From assembly GCA_018902385.1 (NCBI GenBank), contig JABSSW010000024.1, positions 434,001-498,000 of the forward strand: a stretch of DNA of 64,000 nucleotides. Reading direction: 5' to 3'. The position numbers and the translations under genes were made by a program. This document shows positions 12,901 to 23,199 of this stretch, in pieces. Under the pieces are notes generated by a model. It searched no databases, was not told the origin of the DNA, and saw only the letters and a program-made list of their open reading frames with translations. Every line of letters starts with the position of its first letter. Position 1 is the first letter of the stretch. This stretch comes from Physcia stellaris. Its lineage: Eukaryota; Ascomycota; Lecanoromycetes; Caliciales; Physciaceae.

Positions 12901-13580
12901 AGCTGCGGGCCAAAATGATCAAGCAATGGGTAAAAATCGCAAACAAGTGTCTGGAGTTGGCCAATTATGATTCCTTAATGGCCATTATATGCTCGTTGAA
13001 CTCATCGACCATTCTTCGGCTGAAGCGCACCTGGGAGCAGGTCTCCTGCAAGGCGAAAGCGACACTCGAGACTTTGAAGGGTATTGTGGACACTTCTCGC
13101 AACTTTCTCGTACTGCGACAGCGGCTCCAAAACACTGCGACGCCGTGCCTTCCCTTTGTCGGTATCTATTTGACTGACTTATACTTCGTCGACGTTGGGA
13201 ACCAAACCACCCGCCAGCTGAACAGCGATGATACCGTGAAGGGGGTGCCCGTCATCAATTTCGATAAGCATATCAAAACGGCCAAGATCATCAGTGACCT
13301 TCAACGATTTCAGATCCCATATCGATTCACCGAGATCCCGGAACTCCAGACTTGGATGCAAGACCAACTAGTCAGAGTCCGATCCTCGGATCAAAGTATT
13401 TCGCAGAACGACTACTACCGTCGGTCCTTGTTGCTCGAACCCCGGGAACAAGCACTGCCAAAACAATCAACCGCCGAATCCCAAACGCAGGGCCTTCTTC
13501 CTACCAAAGAGAAATTCGAGTTCTTCGGCTGGGCTCATCACAAGTCCACCGACCCTTCCGCAGCCACTACCCCCTTATGA
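9952..13580 (+). CDS. SH3-RasGEF, Cdc25-type guanine nucleotide exchange factor
   Basis: Exchange factor that would activate Ras-type GTPases upstream of cAMP/PKA and MAPK signalling. Exons are 9952-10449 and 10500-13580, phase 0, with a 50-base GTAAGT...TACTAAT...CAG intron; 1192 residues. The start at 9952 is the first in-frame ATG of the open frame; an upstream leader exon is possible. Domains in order: an SH3 domain at about residues 55-120 (ending GARGWLPTNYCEVYD); a long serine-rich linker with a proline stretch (PPTRPPPPPKEE); RasGEF_N at about 720-850 (GGTLPALIERLTTHD, FYLTFRLFTTPIDFAQ); and the catalytic CDC25 domain at about 900-1150 (DPLELARQFTIKESRIFCSI, PCLPFVGIYLTDLYFVDVGN, INFDKHIKTAKIISDLQRFQ). 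It is the largest gene in the window. Confidence 0.95.
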
Positions 13581-13858
13581 CATGATTTGACCTTAGACAT
13601 CAACGAATACCGCACATCTATTGCATTTGCATCCTCGACGACTCTGATACGCCATCATTCTCGCATCATCTAATGTACCATCAACATCTGCGGTATCCGC
13701 ATCTGCATCTTCGCGTGGCGTAGGATTTGGAGGGTGGTTTATGATAAGATTCCCACCCTCCTACAAAGTGGCGGCGTCCACACACACATCGGCATTGAAT
13801 TGTGCTTTATCTGTATCCCTGATTTATCTTTATTTTTTTATCAATCCATTCATACCCA

Positions 13859-13878
13859 AGAACCCCCAGCGGGGTTCT
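13859..13878. other. Perfect 8-bp hairpin in RasGEF 3' region
   Basis: AGAACCCC, a 4-base loop CAGC, then GGGGTTCT, followed by a T-rich run. It lies 280 bases after the RasGEF stop, so it could be in the 3' UTR. Any role is inference. Confidence 0.6.
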
Positions 13879-13913
13879 GCTGTTGTTTTTTTATAGATGC
13901 CAACAATTAGCGG

Positions 13914-13957
13914 GAGCGGCTGGTCGTGAAAAGCGGAGCGGCTGGTCGTGAAAAGCG
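13914..13957. repeat. 22-bp direct tandem duplication
   Basis: Two exact adjacent copies of a 22-bp unit beginning GAGCGGCTGGTCG, at 13914-13935 and 13936-13957, in the RasGEF 3' spacer. No coding context. Confidence 0.85.
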
Positions 13958-15691
13958 GATATCTAAAGGGAAAAGGGGGCAATCACAATCACGAAATGGG
14001 AAAGGGAAGGGAAATGGCGTTTGAAATAATATGTTCCCTTCGAGGGGGGATGCGGCTGACAGGGGGGAAACTTTCTTGGAGGTTTAAGGTATCAAAGACC
14101 TGGCTGGGGGTGGAGCAGTTTTAGATAACAACAGGATCAAAGAAATTTATTTCCCGGTGAGGGAGAAGTTGGAATTCATTTTAACTTGCCCCTTTCCTCT
14201 CCGAATGGTCAATTGTCCAATCCATACATGGATCCCGCGTGTTCAGACTTTATATGTTATTTTATGGAACGCCCCAAGCCATCGTCTAGCCTCGCTGAGT
14301 TTCTCTTTCTGACGGGGACAGACCTCCGTTGATGGCATGATTTGACGTGGGTATTGGGATAAGGAGGGGAGCATCGAGTCTGGCGACACAATCACGATTT
14401 GAGTGTCAGACAAGGAACCTCCCTTGTGGGCGGTACATGCAGATTTCATTGTTCGATTCCTCGCGTACTTTCTCCTCGTTGTGGTTCGACCCCCCGCATT
14501 CTGTAGTTGAAGAGCGAGGGTGTTGTTGTCAGATAGTAAAATTGGCCCTGCTGATCAACTTCGAGAACTACGTCGCTCTTGAGGAACTCCTGCCATGCCC
14601 TCGAACTGAGACCTGCTGCCTTCTGCATTATTTCGGAATCGGACTTGAAAACAGAAGGGTGGTTGGGGGTGAGCTAGGATGAGGATAGACATCACTAGGT
14701 ACGGTGGCAAAGGCGACGCTCGATTTGATCGCCCCTGGATTCATAACGAGGCACGGAAGCGTACAATGGCTTTAGCTAAGCTGTATGATGAGCTAATCTC
14801 TAGCTGAGGCCTGCAACTCCCTGACCAAGTCGGATCTCCGAGATGGTAGCAGTCGGCGGAATTGTGGCGAGTGGAGGTAAGCGAAATAGACCGTGACGTT
14901 GGCGGCCCTAAGGATCAAGTATGTGGGTAGGCGATTTGAAGGTTGGGGGATGATTCATGCCGTCGATATCCTTGAATCGTGATGCATGTTTTAGCCCTGA
15001 TGGACCTCCGATTACCCCATTTGGGACGGAATCAGACGCTGATGTTTCTTTCATGCTCTATTCATATGCTTTGTGTCAAGAGTAACGATGTGTGAGAGGT
15101 AAGATATCACCATACCAGACCATATGACGGGATAGAGAGCGTTTGGCAGCACGCTGAGGGATAAATGGATGACGGCATGCCTGGATCTACAGTGCTTGGA
15201 GTATCGATGCCCAAGGAACTAACTTAGGAGATCTAGATTTATCCTACAATCAGTAGGGCCAGAGATATTGGTTGCTGTATGAGTTGCACCTTCCAAATGC
15301 TCAGACGCTATTTCTCTGATCAAAGAATCTATCCAAATCCCTAGCGGCGAGGTCTACTCAACGACACGGATATCCAGACTGCGGCTTCCAATCCGGGATC
15401 CGAACAACTTGACACAGTGCTCCAGCTTTTCTTGGCCCTTTGAAGAGGGGAGCTTCCAGTCATAGCATGCTGAAAATGGCCTCAGATCTCTGAAAAGAAC
15501 AGAGCTTGAGTCTAGTACTGCAGAGATCCTGGCATAGAGAAGGCTGACCAATACTTCATGAGGTCTTGATTTAAGGGTTGCTGCGTGAGCAACGTCTGTC
15601 CCAGTCGATGGGCTAGAGAGCAGTCGAGGATCTCCATGGTTTGTGGTCTCTGTGACAGGAATATTCGGTACTGCTGATGAGATCGAAAAGC

Positions 15692-15899
15692 ATCCCATGG
15701 TCTGGTGGTAAATGGTGCTATCTTTTAGGATACACTGACAGGTCTACGATTTCCCGACTTAAACCGAAATCAGAAAATGATGTCGTCTCCCTGCCGTCTT
15801 CATATGCTTTTTGCCAAACACGGGGAGGCGTGTTGTCATATTGGGTGTATTGGTGGCGATGCATGGAAGGCAGGATCGCACTACACCAGACCATGGGAT
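15692..15899. mobile_element. MITE-like element, copy 1 (intact terminal inverted repeats)
   Basis: A 208-bp element bounded by perfect 16-bp inverted repeats: ATCCCATGGTCTGGTG at the left end and its exact reverse complement at 15884-15899. It has no coding capacity. Related sequences lie at about 22565-22786 (same orientation, degenerate ends) and 38411-38635 (opposite orientation). Shared internal blocks include a GTCGGG/CCCGAC-containing block, CCAAACACG and GGCGATGCAT. I see no convincing target-site duplication. Confidence 0.75.
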
Positions 15900-16317
15900 A
15901 GGCAATGCAGCAGCGAGGACGCGGAGTCCTGGAGGGATGCTCGTGCTTAGCCTCTGTGCATGTCAGATGTGGTTTAGAATACAAACCATTTTCAAGGTCA
16001 TCGTACTTGAATTATTCGACATGAAGGAATGTTTGACTTACCATTTCTCTGATATGCACTCAGCCTTCCAACGCCTGCAACGGAGGTCAAACCAGGTCGC
16101 CCTGCATTAGCAACAGCATTAAATTTATCTCTTTTCGTGAAACGACCAATAGCACGCTGAAATTTTACGTAGATGGATTTTATTTGGAAGAAAGTATCTC
16201 CGTCCAATTTCTATGACACGTCATCTAATTCTCTATTTCGTAAAAGCCCACTGAAGCGCGTTTTATTTTCACTTACTCTCATAGCTGTCAATAGCAAGAA
16301 CCTTCAAGTACTTTACC

Positions 16318-17631
16318 TCAATCAACAGCAGGCGCCTTCAGTTCCTTCTCACCATTCACCACCCCATGCCCATTCATCTCCAGGCTTTCCCCCGTCTCCG
16401 CACTCACACCCTCAGGAATAATCAGGCTCTTGCAATGCTCCCGCCCAGCTTGCGCACAAAACATATCCATAACCACCAAGGCCGCCATCGCCTCCACGAT
16501 CGGCACCGCTCTGGGCACCACACACGGATCATGCCGTCCCTTGGCCTCTAAAACGCCCGTCGTGCCGTCATAAGTCACCGTCTCCTGTGCCTTGCCGATC
16601 GTAGCGGGTGATTTGAAGCCGACGCGGAAGTAAATCGGTTCCCCGTTCGTGATGCCGCCCTGCACTCCGCCGGAGTGATTTGTTTTCATTTTCAGCACTG
16701 TGCGGCCGTCTGGGCGACGTTGCGGCGTGCCATTCTTACTACTTCGAGCGGTTTGGGACTCCGCGGGCACGGCGACGAAGGCATCGTTGTGCGTGGAGCC
16801 AGGGATCTCGCACCCCTCGAAGCCAGAGCCGAATTCGAATGCCTTGGTCGCGGGGATACTGAGCATAGCGTGCGCGAGCTCCGCTTCGAGTTTGTCGAAG
16901 ACAGGTTCGCCGAGACCGATGGGGCAATTTCTTATCACGCAAGTGACGGTACCGCCGATACTATCGTGGCGGTCGCGGTATTCGGCTATTTTTGTGGCCA
17001 TGCGCTCTGAGGCGCTGGCTTCAGGGCAGCGGACTGGGAGGAAGTCATCGACTTGGGTGCGGGTCAAGGTGGAGATGAGGGAGAGGAAGGCGGGATTGGA
17101 GGACGTGGAGGGGTATTTTGGGGACGGGGGAAAGAGGTGCTCGTTTCCGACCGAGGAGACGAAGGCGATGATCTCGACGCCGCAAGCAAGGGAGAGGTAT
17201 TTCTCTGCGATGGCGCCCGCGGCGACCCGACCGATTGTTTCTCGCGCGCTGCTACGGCCGCCGCCGCTGGAAGCTTTTATGCCGTATTTATGCAGGTAGG
17301 TGTAGTCCGCGTGGCTGGGGCGAGGAAATTTGTCCATTGTGTTGCCGCCGTAGTCTTTCGGTCGCTGGTCTTCATTTCGGACTACGAGTGCTATGGGTGT
17401 GCCGAGTGTGAGACCATTCTCTGTCCCAGATTGTATCTCAACTCTGTCCTTCTCGTCTCGAGGGGTGGTGAGGGCGGATTGGCCGGGTCGACGCCGTGTC
17501 ATCTGAGGTTGGATGTCTGAGGCCGCGACGAGGGGAAGACCTGGAGGACAGCCATCGACTATACAGCCCACCGATAGACAGTGAGACTCGCCGTAGGTCG
17601 TTACTCTGTAGAATTTGCCAAACGTCGACAT
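16318..17631 (-). CDS. ARO2: Chorismate synthase
   Basis: Converts EPSP to chorismate, the branch point of aromatic amino-acid synthesis, using reduced FMN; cytosolic. Single exon, 437 residues. I start at the ATG giving [17 protein letters not shown], the canonical N-terminus; the frame extends further upstream but without an ATG. All three family signatures are present: [18 protein letters not shown], the block ending [20 protein letters not shown], and [17 protein letters not shown]. The [13 protein letters not shown] motif is also intact. It is longer than yeast Aro2 (376 residues), with extra sequence around residues 195-220 and 310-330 and a charged C-terminal tail, as in many filamentous fungi. 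Divergent from the lipoate ligase, 491 bases away. Confidence 0.98.
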   Translation of the reverse strand: MSTFGKFYRVTTYGESHCLSVGCIVDGCPPGLPLVAASDIQPQMTRRRPGQSALTTPRDEKDRVEIQSGTENGLTLGTPIALVVRNEDQRPKDYGGNTMDKFPRPSHADYTYLHKYGIKASSGGGRSSARETIGRVAAGAIAEKYLSLACGVEIIAFVSSVGNEHLFPPSPKYPSTSSNPAFLSLISTLTRTQVDDFLPVRCPEASASERMATKIAEYRDRHDSIGGTVTCVIRNCPIGLGEPVFDKLEAELAHAMLSIPATKAFEFGSGFEGCEIPGSTHNDAFVAVPAESQTARSSKNGTPQRRPDGRTVLKMKTNHSGGVQGGITNGEPIYFRVGFKSPATIGKAQETVTYDGTTGVLEAKGRHDPCVVPRAVPIVEAMAALVVMDMFCAQAGREHCKSLIIPEGVSAETGESLEMNGHGVVNGEKELKAPAVD

Positions 17632-18122
17632 TGTGGACTTAATAATACACGATTGTATGCAAGAATATGGCAAAGGAAACAAATTAAAGGGAGAATGATA
17701 TCAAAGAGATGAGGATGGGTCTAGTTGGCGGTGAATATAAGCATCGAGCTCAGCTCGCAGAAGAAAAGGTTGTGTCAGACTCGCATGAGGTAGTATCGTA
17801 CAACAGAGGCGTTGCTCGTATGCTGCTCAGAGAGGGGGCGAAAATGCTGCACGGCGTGTTGTACATTCAAGCTTATCAATATTGCTCAATTGATATCTCA
17901 AAGTAAATGCTGTCAACAGTCGATGGGGTTTGGTAATTGGTACTAAAGGATTTTTCATCCGTTGTGGTTCGTGGACCCGAGTTAGCGATGCATGACGTGC
18001 TTTAGGTAGGCGACCTCGGCGACATCTAAGCGCTTGGGGCGTCTTTCTAGGCCGGTTTAGGCCCCAAACTAGGGACCTGCCCGCCTTCATTCAGCAGCTC
18101 AGGATCTCTCGAGGGCAACCTC
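17632..18122. other. Divergent intergenic region ARO2 / lipoate ligase
   Basis: A 491-base spacer carrying both promoters. No additional gene, tRNA or repeat recognised. Confidence 0.5.
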
Positions 18123-19531
18123 ATGCCTCTGCGACTTTTGGCATCGCGCTCATTACGCTCGCTCAGCACACATTGGCCTCCATCCCACATTAGTCGTACC
18201 AAGGACTGGAAGTACCAGATCTGGATCTCCCGCAGCCACGACCCCTATCTGAACCTCTCCATCGAACACTACCTCCTCCAACACTCCCGCCAAGACTCTG
18301 TCGTCCTCTTCCTCTACGTCAACAGCCCATGTGTCGTCATAGGAAGGAACCAAAATCCATGGCTCGAAGCAAACCTGAGAATAGTGGGGCGGAATACAGT
18401 GCAGGGCAACAATGGCAAAGAGAAGGTCATACAGCTAGTCAGACGACGCTCAGGCGGGGGCACAGTCTTCCACGATGAGCAGAATGTCAATTACAGCGTC
18501 ATATGCCCCACGGCGGATTTCTCGCGCGATAGACATGCGGAGATGGTCACGAGGGCGATGCGCAAGTTCAACCCAAGAGCGAGAGTCAACAAGCGGCATG
18601 ACATTGTGCTAGATCGAGGACAACCAAGGCCAAAGCAGCAATGGCCTGATGCGAAGGATATGCATCAAACGGCTTTCTTGAGTGAGGAGCAGGCGTCGCT
18701 GAAGGTGTCGGGCTCTGCGTTCAAGTTGACGAAGCATAGATCACTGCATCATGGTACTTGCTTGCTTGCTTCTGATTTAGATGCCATGGGGAAATGTTTG
18801 CGGTCTGAGGCCAGGCCGTTCCTTAAGGCAAGGGGGTCGATAGCGTGAGATCTTCTGTAAGCAATCTGCTTAGTGATAGTTCGAGAAGCGATACAGATAC
18901 GTTTATCAAAGAGGTGATCAGTCAATTCAGAGAGCTCTATGGTCTCAATGAGAGAGCAGATAAACTTCGCGATCAACTACAGTCCTCGGTAGGGGATGAG
19001 TCAATCCCCGAAGTGCAAGGCGGCATCGTCGAAATCAAGGTTGGAACTTCCATCACCCAGTTGTAAAGCTTTGATCGGCTAACGTAAATTAAAATAACTA
19101 GTCGCTTGACTGGACATATCGTCAGACCCCACAGTTCATACTTTCGAGCCATTCCATAGACGAAGACAACAGAGATCGTCCACTCTTGCCAGAAGGTTGG
19201 CCTTCATCCGTGAGTCCTCCGTCGCGCTTTTCCATCTTTTCTCAGGTGCCAGCGTCGAGAGAGCTCTGATGTGGAGAGCCCCACTAATGTCAATCAGGCA
19301 CGAGTCTACCTTAAAATCAGGTCTGGAGTAATTACCTCAAGTAGGATATCTTTATCAAGTAGCTCCGAGGTCGCCGCTACTGAACAAGAACATTTTCATC
19401 AAATCTTGGGCGACAAAGCAATACACGAGATCGCTAATTTTGAGGAGATCCTGAAGCCTTTATCAGGGGCCCAAAGCCAGAAGGAAACACGGATCGTAGC
19501 CAACTGGCTAAACAGGATGTTTGGCAAATAA
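18123..19531 (+). CDS. Mitochondrial lipoate-protein ligase (LplA/Aim22-like), with apparent 1-base frameshift
   Basis: Attaches lipoate to 2-oxoacid dehydrogenase or glycine-cleavage subunits. Exons are 18123-19039, 19102-19209 and 19298-19531; about 419 residues if the frame is restored. The N-terminus is basic and serine-rich (RLLASRSLRSLSTHW), consistent with a mitochondrial targeting peptide. The lipoyl-transferase core is clear: RNQNPWLEAN, RRRSGGGTVFHDEQNVNYS, then KVSGSAFKL and HHGTCLLASDLD. The frame breaks at a five-G run (18832-18836): it reads KARGSIA-stop, whereas one extra G would give KARGVDSVRSSVSNL, as the family expects. Downstream exons continue SLDWTYRQTPQF and the accessory domain to NWLNRMFGK. 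Intron 1 has a weak GTTGGA donor; intron 2 is 88 bases with a CACTAAT branch site. Sequencing or assembly error is more likely than a true pseudogene. Confidence 0.85.
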
Positions 19532-19569
19532 TCTGCGGACTCCGGAGAAGCCAATGCTCTTCCAAGACC

Positions 19570-20453
19570 TCATTCAGGGGGCACCGTCCCGCTTGCAAAG
19601 AAATCCGTCATCCACTCATCATCAGTAATATCGATATTGTCGTGCAATTGCGACTTTTCCGTATCAAGATGATCGGCCAATTCATCCACTGGCTGATAGT
19701 GATCGAAAAACATGTCACAATGCCTTTTGTGTACCTCCAAGCGCTCAGCCTTCGTCTGTTCCCCAATTTTCATCAGCTTCTCAATACGAGCGGTTAGGGC
19801 TGAACGACCGTTCTTATCGAAATAGTCATGGATCTTCTCTTCCACTCGGTAAGAAGTCTCATACATCGCAATCATTTCAGCTCTGACGCTAAAAACGTAA
19901 GATCGATCAGCAAATCCCAAGTATGGCAAGCGATCGGCTTCCGGGTTAGTCCGAGTATGCAATCATTGTGTGTGGGAATCTTCCTGCATGATACAGACCA
20001 CGAACAAAGCGGAACAGAGACTTACAGTTCATACTTCTTGAAATCGGGGAACTCATGTGCTTTATCTCTCGCCCAAACAAGGTTTTGGAGTTGAGCACTG
20101 GCGCGCCACAACAACAGGAACCTGCACACGCGATCACGCTGCGGCGGTAGCGTGTCTCTTCCGCCGCCGAGAATGACCTTAAGAAAACACAGATCATATA
20201 TATGCTGCCGTAAGTCGTGCGGGAAAGCGGTCGTCACTGGCTCACCACGGTACAAGAACTTGTCAGGAAGCTTAGGAGGTGTATTGTCTTCGTCTCGAGT
20301 AGCTTTGTTCAAAGTCTGGATATCTTTGACAAGCGTACCGCAATTCCTTGCCAATTCTTTGGCTTCCGCTGCAAGATCAAGCTTCTCCCCGAGTTTGGAC
20401 TTCTTGTTCTTCTTTGGAGACTGCGCAGCAAGTTTTGCTACGGACGTTGACAT
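19570..20453 (-). CDS. Hypothetical protein, charged and helical
   Basis: Not recognised. I infer exons 20026-20453 and 19570-19888, joined across a 137-base GTAAGT...TTTTTAG intron, giving about 248 residues (junction KKYELVRAEMIAMYETS). The start is the ATG giving MSTSVAKLAAQ; the open frame extends into the upstream 76-bp array but has no earlier ATG. Visible features are a lysine-rich N-terminal stretch (SPKKNKKSKLGEK), predicted long helices, FLYRGEPVTTAFPHDLRQHIYDLCFLKVI with cysteines at about residues 92-122, and an acidic C-terminus (DITDDEWMTDFF). Nearly convergent with the lipoate ligase: the stops are only 39 bases apart. The function is unknown. Confidence 0.6.
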
Positions 20454-21204
20454 CAAGCTTGACGTCGACGTGACTTCAACTTTGGCGCGCAAGATTTTAA
20501 ATATGTGCTTGCCAATACCGGGTGATCGTGGTTCCAGTGATAGCGATCTCTTCAACTTCGGCGCGCAAGATTTTCAATATGTGCTTGCCAATACCGGGTA
20601 ATCGTGTTTCCAATGGTAGCGATCTCTTCAACTTTGGCGCGCAAGATTTTCAATATGTGCTTGCCAATACCGGGTAATCGTGTTTCCAATGGTAGCGATC
20701 TCTTCAACTTCGGCGCGCTCTTTGATGCGAGTAAATACGGTTTGGGAATCGATTCGTTCTTCTAATGCGAGCTAAAAGAGTGTCCCGCTGTAATGTGTTA
20801 TGCTGCAACAAGGCCGGCCTTTTGCCCCAGGATTTCCCAAGATATCTCGGCGAATCTGAAGAAGTGATAGTGGTCGGGGTGTTTGTACACCATGGGTTGA
20901 TTGGTTCGTTCTTGCAAATTGTGTTGTGGTCGAAACTCATTTTCGATGCACAAAGGGGATCGCAACCCACTGTGAATTTTCCATGTCAACTTAGCCTTGG
21001 ATGAGGAAACCGATCTGCTCATGATGCCCAAATCGACCAACCTGATTCTCATGTCTGTTGTTTGCTGAAGTTTTGACTTAGTCTCGCCACGGAGAACTCT
21101 CGCAAGATGCTTTGGCAGCCATGCTTTTTTGGGATATATAACCCATCCTTTCATCGCCGGTGAATCAAGCATACCATAACCGTAAGACGATAATTTCCTC
21201 AATT
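20454..21204. other. Intergenic region with 76-bp array and one open frame
   Basis: The stretch nearest the unknown gene holds the 76-bp tandem array. A minus-strand open frame covers 20798-21172 (124 residues from an ATG, beginning MLDSPAMKGWVIYPKKAW). It has no recognised domain and begins 33 bases past the CIA1 stop. It could be an unannotated exon of the downstream gene or chance. Confidence 0.4.
20474..20718. repeat. 76-bp tandem repeat array (about 3.2 copies)
   Basis: Units start at 20474, 20550, 20626 and 20702 (the last copy partial, 17 bases). Copies 2 and 3 differ at only a base or two; copy 1 has several substitutions. The period is one base over a multiple of three, so each unit shifts the reading frame, and the minus-strand translation of the units cannot be one continuous protein. 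The array sits immediately upstream of the predicted ATG of the unknown gene, in its leader or promoter. Confidence 0.92.
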
Positions 21205-22371
21205 TCAAATTGTCCAGACCTTCACCGAGCCATCCTCGCCCGTGCTCACAATCACTTCTTGATCCGCATTCCTTTGAGCCCAGCAGACATGATTGATCTC
21301 GGAAACACCATGAGCTCCCTCAAATTGAGCAAGGACTGACCAAGAACCCTTATCTTCACTGTAGACCACAATCTTGCCGTCACCCCCCGAGCTCACTATA
21401 TGACCCGTCTTCCTACTCCAACCAATTGAGTATATTGATCTGACGTGCACCTGAGGTAGTTGCGTATACTCCACCCATTCCTCCTCATTGCTACTAGATT
21501 TGATGATGCTCAGCTTCGATTGTGGTGGACCTTTCTCCTTTGGTACCTTACGCCAGAGCCGTATCGTCTGGTCGTCTGAACAGCTTGCTAGTCTGGCTCC
21601 TGCACCTTCGCTTGGCGAAGTTTCGAGGTCCGCGGATTTCACACCTTCCCACTCCACAGCCCACACGGTGCTTGTATGGCCACGCAGGATGGAAATGCAG
21701 CCCCAGTCGTCAACGTCTTCCCTCCATAATCTGATATCGTCGTCATAGCTGGCACTGGCGAGCAACTCCTCTTCTGGATGCCATGAAACGCATTTGACAT
21801 CCCCTTCATGCTCCTGAAGCACCGCAACAGTCTCGTAGTCATCGTCACCCATTTCTTCCCATATCCACACACTTTTGTCCCTCGAGCAAGTTGCCAGGAG
21901 ATTACCGCCTGCGGACCACGAGACTGACTTGACCTCCGATTCATGACCTTCTAGCACTATAGCAAACCTCCACTCATCGTCGTCGTCCTCATCGGCATTT
22001 CCATTCCCGTTCGCCTCAGTGAAGTCGTCCTCGCTCATCTTTATGTCCGATCTCCTGAGGCTCATGTCGTTGTCCCACCTCCTCCATATACCTACTGTTG
22101 CATCGAAGCTGCCAGTTGCTATGACATTTTCACCCTTCAAGTTGGGTTTCCAGGCGCATGTTCTAATGCTGCGCTTGTGCCCTCCGTTGATCGTGGAAAG
22201 ATGGCTTGATGTTTTGAGAGAGTAGATGCGAACACACTTGTCGGAGGAACAAGTCGCAACAAGTGGCTGGGTCGGATGAGGAGCAGTAAGCCATGTACGC
22301 GAAAGCGAAGGTTCTGCGAGAGTTGATAGTAGCGTTATTTGGCGCGGGTCAGTCGATGAAGGATACGTCAT
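21205..22371 (-). CDS. CIA1: Cytosolic iron-sulfur assembly WD40 protein Cia1 (CIAO1)
   Basis: WD40 scaffold of the CIA targeting complex that delivers Fe-S clusters to cytosolic and nuclear apoproteins. Single exon, 388 residues, starting MTYPSSTDPRQITLLSTL; the frame extends upstream with no ATG. Seven WD-type blades can be followed, for example LVATCSSDKCVRIYSL, VIATGSFDATVGIWRRW, LLATCSRDKSVWIWEE, LLASASYDDDIRLWRE, LASCSDDQTIRLWRK, IVSSGGDGKIVVYSE and VIVSTGEDGSVKVWTI at the C-terminus. The acidic insertion EANGNGNADEDDDDEW after blade 2 is typical of fungal Cia1. Arrangement and length match the family (yeast 330, fungal 380-450). Confidence 0.93.
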   Translation of the reverse strand: MTYPSSTDPRQITLLSTLAEPSLSRTWLTAPHPTQPLVATCSSDKCVRIYSLKTSSHLSTINGGHKRSIRTCAWKPNLKGENVIATGSFDATVGIWRRWDNDMSLRRSDIKMSEDDFTEANGNGNADEDDDDEWRFAIVLEGHESEVKSVSWSAGGNLLATCSRDKSVWIWEEMGDDDYETVAVLQEHEGDVKCVSWHPEEELLASASYDDDIRLWREDVDDWGCISILRGHTSTVWAVEWEGVKSADLETSPSEGAGARLASCSDDQTIRLWRKVPKEKGPPQSKLSIIKSSSNEEEWVEYTQLPQVHVRSIYSIGWSRKTGHIVSSGGDGKIVVYSEDKGSWSVLAQFEGAHGVSEINHVCWAQRNADQEVIVSTGEDGSVKVWTI

Positions 22372-23199
22372 TGTAAGTATGTGCGAGGTGTTGCGGATTT
22401 GTGTATATATGCCATGGGTAGCAGCGGCATGCACTTTGAAGACGATGAAGAGTCGAAGCAGTTTCACTGCCTTATAATTTTGATCAGGAGACTCATTAAT
22501 GTTCCAATGAATTTCTTCTTGCAGGTGGTACCTTAGATTTCGGAACCATGCCGCGATAAGATAAGATCACTCTACTGTCCTACCTTAATTTATCTGATCT
22601 GGTAATATGTCCACCGACAGATCACGATTACCCGACTTTGGACGAAATCCGAAGATGATATCATCTTTATGTTGCCTTCATCTGCTTGAGGCCAAAGTCT
22701 GGTACGCGTTTTGTCACAATGGATATGTCAGTGACGATGCATCAAAGGCAAGAGAGCACCACACCACACCAGATAGGTTTTGTCGTCCCGGTTTTCTATA
22801 GTCAAATCGTTATTTACAATTGTCATTGTTGATTACATACTTTCAATACTCATACCTCTAGTTCTATTGGTCAATTTTTTTGGTTGTTGAGTATTGATAT
22901 ATGCTTTGCGGGCATATTTCCCAGTCAACGCTTTTTTGACTATGAATACTTCCAACGAGTACGGAATTTGGCGAGTTCTTCTGTTCCATCCTTCCGGAAA
23001 ACCAATATCATAGAGACAATCTAGTCCAACGAGACTTGCACTTGGAATCAACTTTCGTTCTGTGTGAGAGACCATCAGTAGGAGCGCAGCAACTCCTCTT
23101 TGTGATTTCCTCATCCTGCTAAATAGACTTCATCAAGCCTCGAAAAAACCTATCCTATACGACACAAGAATCAAAAGAATCATCGATGAGCCTTCAATC
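22372..23199. other. Divergent intergenic region with degenerate MITE copy
   Basis: An 828-base spacer between CIA1 and the 2EXR gene. It contains MITE-like copy 2. A minus-strand open frame at 22833-23114 (93 residues, starting MRKSQRGVAALLLMVSH) begins 85 bases before the 2EXR start; it has no recognised domain and I do not call it a gene. Confidence 0.45.
22565..22786. mobile_element. MITE-like element, copy 2 (degenerate ends)
   Basis: Same orientation as the 15.7-kb copy. Shared blocks in order are GGTAATATGTCC, ACGATTACCCGACTTTGG, CCGAAGATGATATCATC, a CTTCATCTGCTTGAGGCCAAA block, ACGATGCATCAAAGGCA and CACCACACCACACCAGA. The terminal inverted repeats have decayed, so the boundaries are approximate. 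Confidence 0.6.

Larger units (their letters stand above)
13581..16317. other. 2.7-kb gene-free region, RasGEF to chorismate synthase
   Basis: A convergent spacer. It holds a perfect 8-bp hairpin (13859-13878), a 22-bp direct duplication (13914-13957) and a MITE-like element (15692-15899), listed separately. Open frames here carry no recognised motif; the longest, minus strand 15354-15698, begins inside the MITE end and is not supported. Confidence 0.55.

Noticed and set aside
14395-14480. tRNA-like B box (GTTCGATTCC)
   Set aside because: No A box, acceptor stem or T-arm pairing around it.
15354-15698. Minus-strand open frame (114 residues) next to MITE copy 1
   Set aside because: Its ATG lies inside the MITE inverted repeat, and the product has no recognised motif; likely chance.
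15692-15750. Idea that the MITE-like family is a tRNA-derived SINE
   Set aside because: The ATGGTCTGGTGGT start resembles an A box, but the B-box-like block is not conserved among copies and the perfect inverted ends fit a DNA element better.
22833-23114. Minus-strand 93-residue open frame
   Set aside because: No domain, no neighbours supporting it, and it sits in the promoter space of the 2EXR gene.
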